NCBI RefSeq assembly: GCF_024707125.1
Contig: NZ_JANQAH010000009.1
Span: forward strand, 496,001-560,000
Direction: 5' to 3'
From: Devosia sp.
GTDB taxonomy: Bacteria; Pseudomonadota; Alphaproteobacteria; Rhizobiales; Devosiaceae
Length of the DNA: 64,000 nucleotides
Shown: positions 53,850-62,555 of the stretch, piece after piece
How positions within the stretch are numbered: the first letter of the stretch is position 1
Layout of the letters: every line of letters starts with the position of its first letter
Translations under genes and position numbers: made by a program
Notes under the pieces: model-generated
The model's input: only the letters and a program-made list of their open reading frames with translations
What the model was told of the DNA's origin: nothing
Databases searched by the model: none

Positions 53850-54434
53850 ATGAAAGCATACGCCTATGTCGTCGGGCCGGGGGACACGGCCTGGCAGACG
53901 CTTTTCGACATGGCCGGAAATATCGGCTTTGCCGGTGTGTCGGACTATCGCGGTATCAGCCAGGTCGTGCAGCAGGCGGGCGAAACCCCGGTCTGCTATT
54001 TTCTCTTCTCTCCCGTCGCCGATCTCAGCGCATTGCGGCCCGTGGCCGATGCGATCCGCTTTGCCGCCTCACGCACCATCCGCTTTTCGCCCATGGTCTA
54101 TTGTGCCGAGGATCCATCGATCGACACCATCATGGCCTGCATCAATATGGGTTTTGACGACATCGTGGCCCTGCCGCAGTCGACCTCGAAACTGCGCGAG
54201 CGCCTCGGCCGGCAGATCGGCCAGAACATGGTTTTTTACGAGACTGCCGGTTATTTCGGTCCCGACCGGCGCAATCGCGTCGCGGCGCTGAAGCCGAACC
54301 CGGTCGCCAATCGCGTCGGCGGGCCGTTCCGGCGGCTCGAAATCGTCCGCAATCTGCTCGATGGGGTCTCGGTGCTGCGTGACGAGTTCTCCAGCCCATC
54401 CGGTGATGTGGCAGCAATGCAAACGTTGCAATAA
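53850..54434 (+). CDS. Uncharacterised protein with pseudo-receiver-like fold
   Basis: A 194-residue protein. Its middle (YCAEDPSIDTIMACINMGFD followed by DIVALPQSTSKLRERLGRQI) resembles helices 4-5 and strand 5 of response-regulator receiver domains, including a Pro after the strand, but there is no phosphoacceptor Asp or conserved Lys. The C-terminal 60 residues (Arg-rich) contain no DNA-binding motif that I recognise. Codon use is like its neighbours. The pseudo-receiver label is tentative. Confidence 0.5.
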   Translation: MKAYAYVVGPGDTAWQTLFDMAGNIGFAGVSDYRGISQVVQQAGETPVCYFLFSPVADLSALRPVADAIRFAASRTIRFSPMVYCAEDPSIDTIMACINMGFDDIVALPQSTSKLRERLGRQIGQNMVFYETAGYFGPDRRNRVAALKPNPVANRVGGPFRRLEIVRNLLDGVSVLRDEFSSPSGDVAAMQTLQ

Positions 54435-54523
54435 ACTCTATTGGGGCATGCGCGGGCCCATTTCGCTGCGCCGTGAAATGTCCTAACGTCGCCTCTGACT
54501 GATCTTTAGAGCATTTTCCTATC

Positions 54524-55696
54524 ATGCGATTCGGCATTGAGCTGCCGCCCCAGATCAAGGTCTTCGGGGCGTTTTTCATTTATTCCTTTGCCATGGGCAG
54601 CATTTTCCCGCGCCTGCCCGATATCCAGACGGCTATGGGCGTGGGCGAAGGCGCGCTTGGCCTGGCGCTGATCGGCTCGGCCGTCGGCACGCTGATCTCG
54701 CTGACCTTTGCCGGCCGCGTGGTCGAAGCCATTGGCTATCGCCGCGTGCTGCTGACTGCCATTCCGCTGCTTTCGGCGCTTTATGCGCTGGCAAGCTGGG
54801 CGCAGACGCCACTGACATTCTTCCTGCTGCTGCTGCCGGTTGGTCTCACTATCGGCGCCATCGAAGTCATCATCAATGTCGAGGCCGACCGGGTGGAACA
54901 CGCCATCGGCCGCCGCATCATGAGCCGCGCGCATGCCTTCTGGAGCCTGGGCTTCTTTGCCGCCGGCATGGTGGGCTCCTTCATCGCCCAGACCGGGCTC
55001 GAAGTGCATTACCACCTGCTCATCATGATCCCGGTCATCATCGTCGCGACCCTTCTTGTCCTCGGCCGCTTCGAGCCGGCCGCGCATCGCGCCGGGACCA
55101 GCACGGATGAAGCGCCGCGCTTTGCCCGCCCGACCCTGCCGATCATGGCGCTGGTCGCCGTCTGTCTCTCCGCCATGCTCATGGAAGGCGCAGGGATCGA
55201 CTGGTCGGCCATCTATATGCGCGATCTCTTCAATGCCGAACCTTTCTGGGCAGGTCTCGCCGTGGCAACCGTTGCCGGTTCGCAGGGCGTAGCGCGCTTC
55301 TTTGCCGACGGTTTTGTCGAGCGTTTTAGTCCGGTGCTCGTTGCCCGCGTGCTGCTCACCGTGCTCGGCATCGGCGTGCTGCTGGCCTTCTTCGCGCCGG
55401 CCGCCTGGGTCGCCTATCTCGGTTTTGCGCTCATTGGCGTCGGCTCCAGTGCGCTCTTCCCGCTGGCCATGTCGGCCGCCGCGCAGCAGACCGACCGCCC
55501 TGCCGCCGTCAATGTGGCGGCGCTCGCGCAGTTCTCCTTCACCGCCTTCCTCTTGGGACCGCCGCTCCTCGGGTTCATCGGCGAGCATTTTGGCATCCAG
55601 TGGGTCTTTGGCGTCGGTATTCCGCTTGTCCTCCTTGGCTTCACCACGGCCCATGTCCTGGCGCCCAAACCCGTTCTGCGCGAGGCCACGTCATGA
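54524..55696 (+). CDS. MFS transporter (YbjJ-like) 1
   Basis: A 390-residue MFS protein with 12 helices. YbjJ-type features: MGSIFPRLPDIQTAMGVGEG at helix 1, the conserved EGAGIDWSAIYMRDLF before helix 7, and FPLAMSAAAQQTDRPAAVNV in helix 10. Member of a four-gene array of paralogues (next: 55693, 56944 and 58572). Overlap with the next gene (ATGA) indicates one transcription unit. Substrate unknown; YbjJ in E. coli is also uncharacterised. Confidence 0.9.
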   Translation: MRFGIELPPQIKVFGAFFIYSFAMGSIFPRLPDIQTAMGVGEGALGLALIGSAVGTLISLTFAGRVVEAIGYRRVLLTAIPLLSALYALASWAQTPLTFFLLLLPVGLTIGAIEVIINVEADRVEHAIGRRIMSRAHAFWSLGFFAAGMVGSFIAQTGLEVHYHLLIMIPVIIVATLLVLGRFEPAAHRAGTSTDEAPRFARPTLPIMALVAVCLSAMLMEGAGIDWSAIYMRDLFNAEPFWAGLAVATVAGSQGVARFFADGFVERFSPVLVARVLLTVLGIGVLLAFFAPAAWVAYLGFALIGVGSSALFPLAMSAAAQQTDRPAAVNVAALAQFSFTAFLLGPPLLGFIGEHFGIQWVFGVGIPLVLLGFTTAHVLAPKPVLREATS

Positions 55697-56874
55697 TTGC
55701 GCCCCAGCACCGCATCTATGCGAGCTTCTTCCTTTTCGCCGTGACGACGGGCGCGCTGATGGCGCGCCTGCCTGATATCCAGACCCATTTCGGCATTTCC
55801 GAGGGGCAACTGGGCCTGACCATGATCGGCATGGCCATCGGCTCGTTGATTTCGCTCACCTTTGGCCCGCCCGTGGTCGAAAAGCTCGGCTTCCGCAAGA
55901 CGGCGCTGTTCACCGTGCTCGGCCCGGCGCTGCTTTTTGCCACCATTCCCTGGCTGCCGGTGGCCCCGGCCATGTTTGCCGTGCTGTTCCTGGCAGGGCT
56001 TCTGGCTGGCGCGCTCGAGATCAATCTCAATGTCGAAATCGACCGGCTCGAAGTGCAGACTGGTCAGCGTTTCATGAACCGCGCCCATGGTTTCTGGAGC
56101 GTCGGTTTCTTCGTCACCGCGCTTTTTGGCGCCATGATCCGCCAGTCGGGCCTTTCGGCCGGCCTGCATCTGGGCATTGTGGCGGTGATCGTCGTTGTCG
56201 TTGCTGGTTACCTGCTGTTTTCGGCGACGGAAGCGCCGAAACCGGCAAAGGTCGAGGGCCAAAGCCATGGCTTTGCCTTCCCCAATCTGGGCCTGCTGCC
56301 GCTCTGTCTCATCGGCTTTGCTGCCTTCCTCGTCGAAGGCGCTGGTATCGACTGGTCGGCCATCTACATGCGCAATGTTTTTGCTGTGGAGCCCTTCATC
56401 GGCGGCATGGGCCTGACGCTCTTTGCCTTCTTCATGGCGGCGATGCGTCTCTCGGCCGATCCCATCGTTGCCCGCTTCGGGCCGCGCAATGTCGCCATGG
56501 TCATGCTGACGGCGGCGAGTTTTGGCGCTCTCCTCGTCGGCACGGCGCCGACGGCAGCATTGGCGCTTGTCGGCTTTGCCCTGATGGGCGCAGGCTGCTC
56601 GGCCGTCTATCCGCTGGCCGTTTCGGCCGCGGCGCAGCGCACCGATCGCCCCGCGGCGGTCAATGTGGCGGCCATCGGCCAGGTGAGTTTTGTCGTTTTC
56701 TTCCTGGCGCCGCCGCTGCTTGGTTTCGTGGCCGAGTTCCTGGGCATCCGCTGGTCCTATCTCATCTGCCTGCCGCTGCTGCTGGCCGGCCTTTGGGCGT
56801 CGAGCTTTGCGCTGGGCACCAAGAAGGTGGATGCGCCCCACGGCCTGCCGCCCGAGCCGACGCCGCTCGGCTGA
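55693..56874 (+). CDS. MFS transporter (YbjJ-like) 2
   Basis: A 393-residue protein paralogous to MFS 1: TGALMARLPDIQTHFGISEG, FMNRAHGFWSVGFFVTAL, EGAGIDWSAIYMRNVF and YPLAVSAAAQRTDRPAAVNV. The start at 55693 overlaps the previous stop; a longer in-frame ORF to 55600 is not coding. It differs from its neighbours in charged residues of the loop between helices 6 and 7, suggesting some diversification of substrate. Confidence 0.9.
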   Translation: MIAPQHRIYASFFLFAVTTGALMARLPDIQTHFGISEGQLGLTMIGMAIGSLISLTFGPPVVEKLGFRKTALFTVLGPALLFATIPWLPVAPAMFAVLFLAGLLAGALEINLNVEIDRLEVQTGQRFMNRAHGFWSVGFFVTALFGAMIRQSGLSAGLHLGIVAVIVVVVAGYLLFSATEAPKPAKVEGQSHGFAFPNLGLLPLCLIGFAAFLVEGAGIDWSAIYMRNVFAVEPFIGGMGLTLFAFFMAAMRLSADPIVARFGPRNVAMVMLTAASFGALLVGTAPTAALALVGFALMGAGCSAVYPLAVSAAAQRTDRPAAVNVAAIGQVSFVVFFLAPPLLGFVAEFLGIRWSYLICLPLLLAGLWASSFALGTKKVDAPHGLPPEPTPLG

Positions 56875-56943
56875 CCGGCAAAAGACGATTGCTGACGGGT
56901 TCTGACGCCGCCGCACGCCAGAACCCGGGCAAGGAGAATTTTC

Positions 56944-58098
56944 ATGCGCCCACACTACCGGATTTTCGGGGTGTTCTTCATTTTCGCGCTCTCGATGGGC
57001 GCCATGCTGTCGCGCCTGCCCGACCTGCAGCTCCAGTTTGGACTGAGCGAGGGGCAGTTGGGGCTGATGTTGATCGCCATGTCCTGCGGGGCGCTGGTGG
57101 GCCTTACTTTTTCCGGTCCCTTCATCGCCCGCTATCCGGCGCGGACAGGCGTCTTCGTCACCATTTTCATCGCTTCGGCGCTCTATGCGCTGGTGCCGTT
57201 CATGCCTTCGGCCCTCTTCGTGGTGCCGCTGCTGTTTTTCGCCGGCATCTGCGCGGGTGCGGTCGAAATCATCGTCAATCTCGAGGCTGACCGCCTTGAA
57301 GCCCAGCTTGGCTACGGCATCATGAGCCGCACCCATGGCATGTGGAGCCTCGGCTTTTTCGTGACGGCGCTCATCAGTTCCGGCCTGCGGCAGGCCGGTG
57401 TGCCGGTCACTCTGCATCTGGTGGGTGCGTTCATCGTCGTGGTGATTGCCGGGCTTTTTGTCTTCCGCGGCATCGAGAATGCGCCGCTGCGGCCCGATTC
57501 CCATGCCGGGGAAGCGCCGCGCATCGCCTTTCCGACCATTGGCCTTGCGGCCCTCTGCATCATTGGCGCGGCGCCGCTTCTGGCCGAGGGCGCCGGGATC
57601 GACTGGTCGGCGATCTATATGCGCGACGTGTTCCACGTCGAACCCTTTATTGGTGGCCTCAGCGTCACTGTCTTCTCGCTGGCCATGGCTGTCGCGCGTC
57701 TCTCCATGGACGGCGTCGTCGACCGCTTTTCGCCACGCGCCGTGGCGGCAACGCTGCTGCTGATCGCCATGACGGGTCTGATCATGGTGGCGACGGCGCC
57801 GCATGAATATGTGGCGCTCTTCGGCTTCGTGCTGACCGGCATTGGTTGCAGCGCCGTCTATCCGCTGGCGGTCTCGGCGGCAGCGCAGCGCACGGATCGG
57901 CCGGCCTCGGTCAATGTTGCTTCGCTCGGGCAGATGACCTTTGTGGTCTTCTTCCTCGCTCCGCCTCTGCTTGGCCTCGTTGCCGAAGAGTTCGGTATCC
58001 GCATGTCCTATTGGGTGGTGGTACCGCTGCTGGTTGCCGCGCTCCTTGTCATCCGCGCCCTGCCGGCGCGGAGATTTGCAGCGGTCGCCCATGGCTGA
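56944..58098 (+). CDS. MFS transporter (YbjJ-like) 3
   Basis: A 384-residue paralogue: MGAMLSRLPDLQLQFGLSEG, GIMSRTHGMWSLGFFVTAL, EGAGIDWSAIYMRDVFHVEP and YPLAVSAAAQRTDRPASVNV. AAGGAG is about 8 nt upstream of the ATG. Its stop overlaps the mmcB gene by eight bases. The close similarity to MFS 2 points to a recent duplication. Confidence 0.9.
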   Translation: MRPHYRIFGVFFIFALSMGAMLSRLPDLQLQFGLSEGQLGLMLIAMSCGALVGLTFSGPFIARYPARTGVFVTIFIASALYALVPFMPSALFVVPLLFFAGICAGAVEIIVNLEADRLEAQLGYGIMSRTHGMWSLGFFVTALISSGLRQAGVPVTLHLVGAFIVVVIAGLFVFRGIENAPLRPDSHAGEAPRIAFPTIGLAALCIIGAAPLLAEGAGIDWSAIYMRDVFHVEPFIGGLSVTVFSLAMAVARLSMDGVVDRFSPRAVAATLLLIAMTGLIMVATAPHEYVALFGFVLTGIGCSAVYPLAVSAAAQRTDRPASVNVASLGQMTFVVFFLAPPLLGLVAEEFGIRMSYWVVVPLLVAALLVIRALPARRFAAVAHG

Positions 58099-58556
58099 GG
58101 ATCTGCCGTCCATTGTCGATTTGAGACAATCGGCCACGGCTCTGCGCGTGCAGCGCGGGGTCATGCGCATGCTGCGCGAGCGGCACGACATGGCGTGCTA
58201 TGCCGAAGTGCCGCTCAGCAATGGGCGGCGCGCCGACGTCTTGGCGGTGGGGCCAAAAGGCGAGATCTGGATCATCGAGATCAAGTCGAGCCTGATCGAT
58301 TTTCAGGTCGATCGAAAATGGCCCGAATATCGCGAATTTTCCGACAAGTTCTTCTTTGCCAAACCGCCCGAACTCGATGGGGAAATTTTTCCCGAAAGCG
58401 AGGGCCTCATTGTTGCCGACGGGCATGATGGCGCCATTCTGCGCGATAGCCCCGATACCCCCCCTTGCCCCCGCCCGCCGCAAGGCACTGATGCTGAAAC
58501 TGGCCCGCCTGGGCGCCGACCGCATCCATGTGCTGATGGACCCCGGTCCGCGCTAA
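58091..58556 (+). CDS. mmcB: MmcB family DNA repair protein, frameshifted near the C terminus
   Basis: The frame starting at 58091 encodes LRVQRGVMRMLRERHDMACY, NGRRADVLAVGPKGEIWIIE (a PD-(D/E)xK-type nuclease core with KSS following) and PESEGLIVADGHDGAILRDS. After this the frame runs out of register at a run of seven C (58458-58464); the frame one base over restores PLAPARRKALMLKLARLGAD and RIHVLMDPGPR, the normal family C terminus, ending at 58556. Six C would give an intact gene. MmcB is linked to mitomycin C resistance and SOS/CcrM control in Caulobacter. Either a real frameshift or a homopolymer sequencing error. Confidence 0.8.
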
Positions 58557-58571
58557 AGTACTGACCAGATA

Positions 58572-59711
58572 ATGACCTCTGCCCGCTGGCGCGTGATCGC
58601 GCTCTTCTTCACCCATGCCCTGGCTGCCGGCGCGATCCATACGCGCATTCCCGACCTGCAGGTTGCGATGGGGCTTTCGGAGGGCCAGCTGGGCCTGGTG
58701 CTGATGGGCCAGCCGCTTGGCGCGCTCTCCATGTTCCTGTTTTCGAGCGCCATCATCGAGCGTTTCGGGCCAAGGCGGACCATTCTGGCGGTGCTGCCCA
58801 TCGTCATCATCACAGCGGCTCTGGCGACCGTGTTGCTGCATCCCGCGGCGCTGTTCATCCTCCTTGCCTTCAATGGCATCGGCTTCTCGCTCAGCAATAT
58901 CGCCATGAATGTCGAGGCCGACCGGGTAGAGGCGGCGACCGGCGCGCGGGTGATGAACACCTGTCATGGCGTCTGGAGCGTCGGATTCTTGCTGACCTCG
59001 CTCCTCGGCGCGACGCTGCGCGGTTTTCATGTCGATCCGGCGATTCACCTCTGGGCGCTGGCGCCGCTGCTGATCGTGCTCCTGCTGGTTGTCGTCGTGC
59101 CCATGCCGGTCATGCCGCCGCGCCCGCATAGCGGCGAAAAGGTCAAAAAGCTGGCGCTGCCGACGCTGGCGACACTTGGCCTTGTTGCCTTCGGGCTCGG
59201 TGCCGGCCTGACGGAAGGCGCCTCGCGCGCCTGGTCGATTATCTATCTGCGCGACAGTTTTGATGTGTCGCCCTTTGTCGAGTCGCTGGCTTTGCCGGCC
59301 CTTCTCGCTGCTATGGCCGTGGGCAGGTTGCTGGCCGATCGTGTCATCGACCGCTTTGGGCCGGTACGGGTGACGCGACTGCTTTCGGCTGTCGCCGTTG
59401 CAGGCATGGTCCTCATCGTGCTCTCGCCCAATGCCTACATCGCGCTAGCCGGCTTCGTGATCGTCGGCATCGGCATCTGCGTGCTCTATCCGCTGATGCT
59501 CTCGGCTGCTGCACGGATCGGCGATCGCCCGGCGAGCCAGAACGTGGCCGCGACGACGCTGATCTTCCAGCTCGTCAATCTCGGCGCGCCCGCCTTGATC
59601 GGCGCCGTGGCGCAGGGGCTCGGGGTGCGCATGGCGTTTTCCATGCTCATCCCCTTGCTGGTCCTGACCTTTGTGATGGCCGGGCGCCTGAAGCCGCGCC
59701 CGGCGTCATAG
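58572..59711 (+). CDS. MFS transporter (YbjJ-like) 4
   Basis: A 379-residue MFS protein: AGAIHTRIPDLQVAMGLSEG, VMNTCHGVWSVGFLLTSLLG, EGASRAWSIIYLRDSF and YPLMLSAAARIGDRPASQNV. The motif before helix 7 has lost the GIDWS residues shared by MFS 1-3, so it is the most diverged of the four. It starts 16 bases after the mmcB stop and is convergent with the MBL nuclease with a 4-base gap. Confidence 0.9.
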   Translation: MTSARWRVIALFFTHALAAGAIHTRIPDLQVAMGLSEGQLGLVLMGQPLGALSMFLFSSAIIERFGPRRTILAVLPIVIITAALATVLLHPAALFILLAFNGIGFSLSNIAMNVEADRVEAATGARVMNTCHGVWSVGFLLTSLLGATLRGFHVDPAIHLWALAPLLIVLLLVVVVPMPVMPPRPHSGEKVKKLALPTLATLGLVAFGLGAGLTEGASRAWSIIYLRDSFDVSPFVESLALPALLAAMAVGRLLADRVIDRFGPVRVTRLLSAVAVAGMVLIVLSPNAYIALAGFVIVGIGICVLYPLMLSAAARIGDRPASQNVAATTLIFQLVNLGAPALIGAVAQGLGVRMAFSMLIPLLVLTFVMAGRLKPRPAS

Positions 59712-59715
59712 AAAA

Positions 59716-61371
59716 CTATTCGTCGAAGGCCTGTGTCTCGACCGGGGTGACCGGCGTGGGCACGGGCGTGGGGCTGGGCGCGGCGCCCAGTTCCGAGAGT
59801 TTTCGCTGCAGCGAGGTCATCAGCGCCAGTTTTTCGCTGTCGGGCAGGTCGTGGAGGCGCTGGCTCAGGCGGATGGTAAAATCCGAGAAGGCATTGTGCC
59901 AATCGGCCGGCAACTGCCTGAGATCGACGCGGCGGGCGGCCGGTGCCTTGGCGGCGGCAATGCCGGCAGCGGTCAGCTCAAAATAGTCGTCGAGTTGCGG
60001 CAGGACGATCTGGTCGCCGCCAAGGCCCGTGGCCATCAGCGCGGCGCGCAGGGCCGTGCGCTCTTCGTCCTCGCCATGGGTGAGGAAAATGGCGCCATGG
60101 GCGGGGAGGCGCTCCTTGATCCACTCCATCAATTCCGAATGATCGGCATGGGCGGAATAATTGCCCATGGAGCGCACGGTGGCGCGCACCGGCACCAGCG
60201 TGCCGTGGATGCGTACTTCCTTGGCGCCCGAGAGAATGATCTGGCCCAACGTGCCCGGCGCCTGATAGCCGACAAAGAGCACCGTGGCATTGGCGCGGAT
60301 GAGGTTGTTTCTGAGGTGATGCTTGATGCGGCCGGCATCGGCCATGCCGGAAGCCGACATAATGATGGCGCCACCCTTGATGGCATTGAGCGCTTTTGAA
60401 TCCTCCACCGCCTCGATGATGCGGAAGCGGGAATCGTTGAAGAGCTCGTCGGCCGCGAGCTCGGTATCCTCGAACATCTTTGCATATTTGCGATAGACGC
60501 CGGTCACTTTGCTGGCGAGCGGAGAATCGAGCACGACGAGGCGCGGATTGATTTCGCCGTCGCGAATGAGGACGCCGATATCGTGCAGCAGTTCCTGGCT
60601 GCGCTCGACCGCGAAGGCCGGGATGACGAGATTGCCGCCCTTGCCCAAAGCAAGGTTGATCTCGGTCTTCAGCGCCTCGCGGCGCTGGGCAAGGGTATAG
60701 TCCTCGCGCTCGCGCCCGCCATAGGTGGATTCTGAAAGGATATAGTCAAAACCGGCCGGGCCTTCGGGCTCGTTGTAAAACACCTTTTCGTCCGGGCCGA
60801 TATCGCCCGAGAACATCAGGCGCACCGGCTTGCCGTCGCCATTGATGACTTCGACCTCGATGGAGGCCGAGCCGATGATATGGCCGGCATTCCAGTAGCG
60901 GGCGCGCACGCCCGGACCGGGATTGATCCATTCTCCGTAGTTGCAGGTCTGGCGGTGCAGCAGCGCTTCGGTGGCGTCTTCCATCGTGTAAAGGGGCTTG
61001 GCCGGCTCATCGCCGCGACGGCCGCGCTTCTTGGTCTCGCGCTCGGCTTCGCTTTCCTGAATGCCGGCGCTGTCGGGGAGGAGATATTCGAGGAGGCCGG
61101 CCGTGGGCTCGGTCATCCACATCGGCCCGCGCCAACCTTCCGCGTAGAGTTTCGGAAGCAGTCCCGCGTGGTCGATATGAGCGTGGGTCAGGAGCAAAAA
61201 GTCGATTTCTTTGGGGTTGAAGGGCGTGGGTTTCAGGTTGAGGTCGCGCACCGACTTGTTGCCCTGAAACAGCCCGCAATCGACGAGGAATTGCCCCTGA
61301 GGATGCACCACCCGGTAGCACGATCCGGTGACCGTCCCTGCTGCGCCGTGGAAATGGAGGGTCACCGTCAT
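59716..61371 (-). CDS. MBL-fold beta-CASP RNA-metabolising exo/endonuclease
   Basis: A 551-residue protein: GAAGTVTGSCYRVVH, the zinc site LLTHAHIDHAGLLPKL (His63, His65, Asp67, His68), NAGHIIGSASIEVEV, FSGDIGPDEK, then the beta-CASP insertion (SESTYGGREREDY, NLVIPAFAVERSQELLHD) and RMMBL region SAHADHSELMEW with FLTHGEDEERTALR. CPSF/RNase J-like RNA processing enzymes have this design. The last 40 residues are Pro/Thr-rich (PTPVPTPVTPVE). The start at 61371 lies before TVTLHFHG. Physiological RNA substrates are not known. Confidence 0.9.
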   Translation of the reverse strand: MTVTLHFHGAAGTVTGSCYRVVHPQGQFLVDCGLFQGNKSVRDLNLKPTPFNPKEIDFLLLTHAHIDHAGLLPKLYAEGWRGPMWMTEPTAGLLEYLLPDSAGIQESEAERETKKRGRRGDEPAKPLYTMEDATEALLHRQTCNYGEWINPGPGVRARYWNAGHIIGSASIEVEVINGDGKPVRLMFSGDIGPDEKVFYNEPEGPAGFDYILSESTYGGREREDYTLAQRREALKTEINLALGKGGNLVIPAFAVERSQELLHDIGVLIRDGEINPRLVVLDSPLASKVTGVYRKYAKMFEDTELAADELFNDSRFRIIEAVEDSKALNAIKGGAIIMSASGMADAGRIKHHLRNNLIRANATVLFVGYQAPGTLGQIILSGAKEVRIHGTLVPVRATVRSMGNYSAHADHSELMEWIKERLPAHGAIFLTHGEDEERTALRAALMATGLGGDQIVLPQLDDYFELTAAGIAAAKAPAARRVDLRQLPADWHNAFSDFTIRLSQRLHDLPDSEKLALMTSLQRKLSELGAAPSPTPVPTPVTPVETQAFDE

Positions 61372-61497
61372 CGAAAAGACTCCCGATTTTTCTCGTTGGG
61401 TGTCGAACTTAGCCCCAGCCATTCGTCAAAGTCGAGGCGGCGGAGCAACCGTGATTGTGTCTCTGCCGTTTTGCTCGAGTGAATGAGGAGAGACGAA

Positions 61498-61848
61498 ATG
61501 ACCTATATCGATGGCTATGTCGCTGCCGTGCCGAGGGCGAACAAGGACCAATACATCACCCATGCCCGGGGCGTGGCGGAGCTCGCCAAGCAGTGGGGTG
61601 CAACCCGCACTGTCGAGAACTGGGGCGACGATGTGCCGCCGGGCAAGGTGACGGACTTTCAGCGCGCCGTGCAGGCCAAGGAGGACGAGGTCATCGTCTT
61701 TTCCTGGATCGAATATCCCGACAAGGCGACGCGCGACGTCGTGATGAAGAAAATGATGGAAGATCCGGCCATGCAGAACGTCCCCGACATGCCGTTTGAC
61801 GGCAAGCGGATGATCTTTGGCGGGTTTTCGAACCTGTTTGTGGTCTGA
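61498..61848 (+). CDS. DUF1428 domain-containing protein
   Basis: A 116-residue protein with YIDGYVAAVPRANKDQYI, GATRTVENWGDDVPPGKVTD and FSWIEYPDKATRDVVMKKMM, ending DMPFDGKRMIFGGFSNLF, the DUF1428 pattern (ferredoxin-like fold, dimeric alpha/beta barrel). GAGGAGAGACGAA precedes the ATG. Function unknown. Divergent from the MBL nuclease; a family C repeat pair follows. Confidence 0.9.
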   Translation: MTYIDGYVAAVPRANKDQYITHARGVAELAKQWGATRTVENWGDDVPPGKVTDFQRAVQAKEDEVIVFSWIEYPDKATRDVVMKKMMEDPAMQNVPDMPFDGKRMIFGGFSNLFVV

Positions 61849-61863
61849 CGACCGGCAAGCGCT

Positions 61864-61938
61864 GCGTCATTCCCGCGAAAGCGGGAATCTCGCTTAAGGA
61901 AACAGAGATCCCCGCTTTCGCGGGGATGACGCGGTGGT
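61864..61938. repeat. Dispersed double-hairpin repeat, family C, copy 5 (inverted pair)
   Basis: GCGTCATTCCCGC-GAAA-GCGGGAATC and, inverted, GATCCCCGC-TTTC-GCGGGGATGACGC. Both hairpins carry GNRA-type loops. Located in the gap between DUF1428 and actR. Confidence 0.88.
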
Positions 61939-61947
61939 TTGTGCTGG

Positions 61948-62499
61948 TTAGCGCGGTGCGCGCTTGGCCAGAATGCGCTGCAGCGTGCGCCGGTGCATGT
62001 TGAGGCGGCGGGCGGTCTCGGACACATTGCGGTCGCACAGTTCATAGACGCGCTGGATGTGTTCCCAGCGCACCCGGTCGGCCGACATCGGGTTCTCAGG
62101 CGGCTCGGGCTTGTCTTCGCCGGTGGCGAGCAGGGCATTGATGACGTCGTCGGCGTCGGCGGGTTTTGAAAGATAGTCCATGGCGCCGAGTTTCACCGCG
62201 GTCACAGCGGTGGCGATATTGCCATAGCCGGTGAGCACCACGGCGCGGGCATCGGGACGCTTCTGGTGCAGGGCCGAGACGACTTCCAGCCCATTGCCAT
62301 CTTCGAGGCGCAGGTCGACGACGGCGAAGGCCGGCGGCTGTTCATTGACGGCGGCAACGCCGGCGGCGACCGAACCGGCGGTGCGCACGGCAAAGCCGCG
62401 CCGCGCCATGGCGCGTTCGAGCCGGGAGAGGAAGGCCGCATCGTCATCGACCAGCAGAAGACTGGGATCGGCCGCGAGGAGTTCTTCGAGCGTGTTCAT
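61948..62499 (-). CDS. actR: ActR/RegA/PrrA response regulator
   Basis: A 183-residue regulator: receiver with LLLVDDDAAFLSRLERAMAR, acceptor Asp in AVVDLRLEDGNGLEVV, Thr in AVVLTGYGN and Lys in YLSKPADADDVI; a Pro-rich linker (EDKPEPPENPMSA); and a Fis-like HTH NVSETARRLNMHRRTLQRIL. This is the RegA/PrrA/ActR family, global redox regulator of energy metabolism and nitrogen or carbon fixation. It is co-oriented with the kinase gene 57 bases upstream. Confidence 0.95.
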   Translation of the reverse strand: MNTLEELLAADPSLLLVDDDAAFLSRLERAMARRGFAVRTAGSVAAGVAAVNEQPPAFAVVDLRLEDGNGLEVVSALHQKRPDARAVVLTGYGNIATAVTAVKLGAMDYLSKPADADDVINALLATGEDKPEPPENPMSADRVRWEHIQRVYELCDRNVSETARRLNMHRRTLQRILAKRAPR

Positions 62500-62555
62500 G
62501 GCGCTTTCTTATGCGTTTGCCGCTCTTTCGTCAAAATCGAGCGCGTGCCGTGTGA

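Noticed and set aside
55414..58191. A 925-codon open frame on the minus strand opposite MFS 1-3
   Set aside because: It is exactly antisense to three clear MFS genes; its product is Arg/Gly/His/Glu-rich with no domain. GC-rich codon bias produces such frames, and no ribosome-binding site or conservation was seen.
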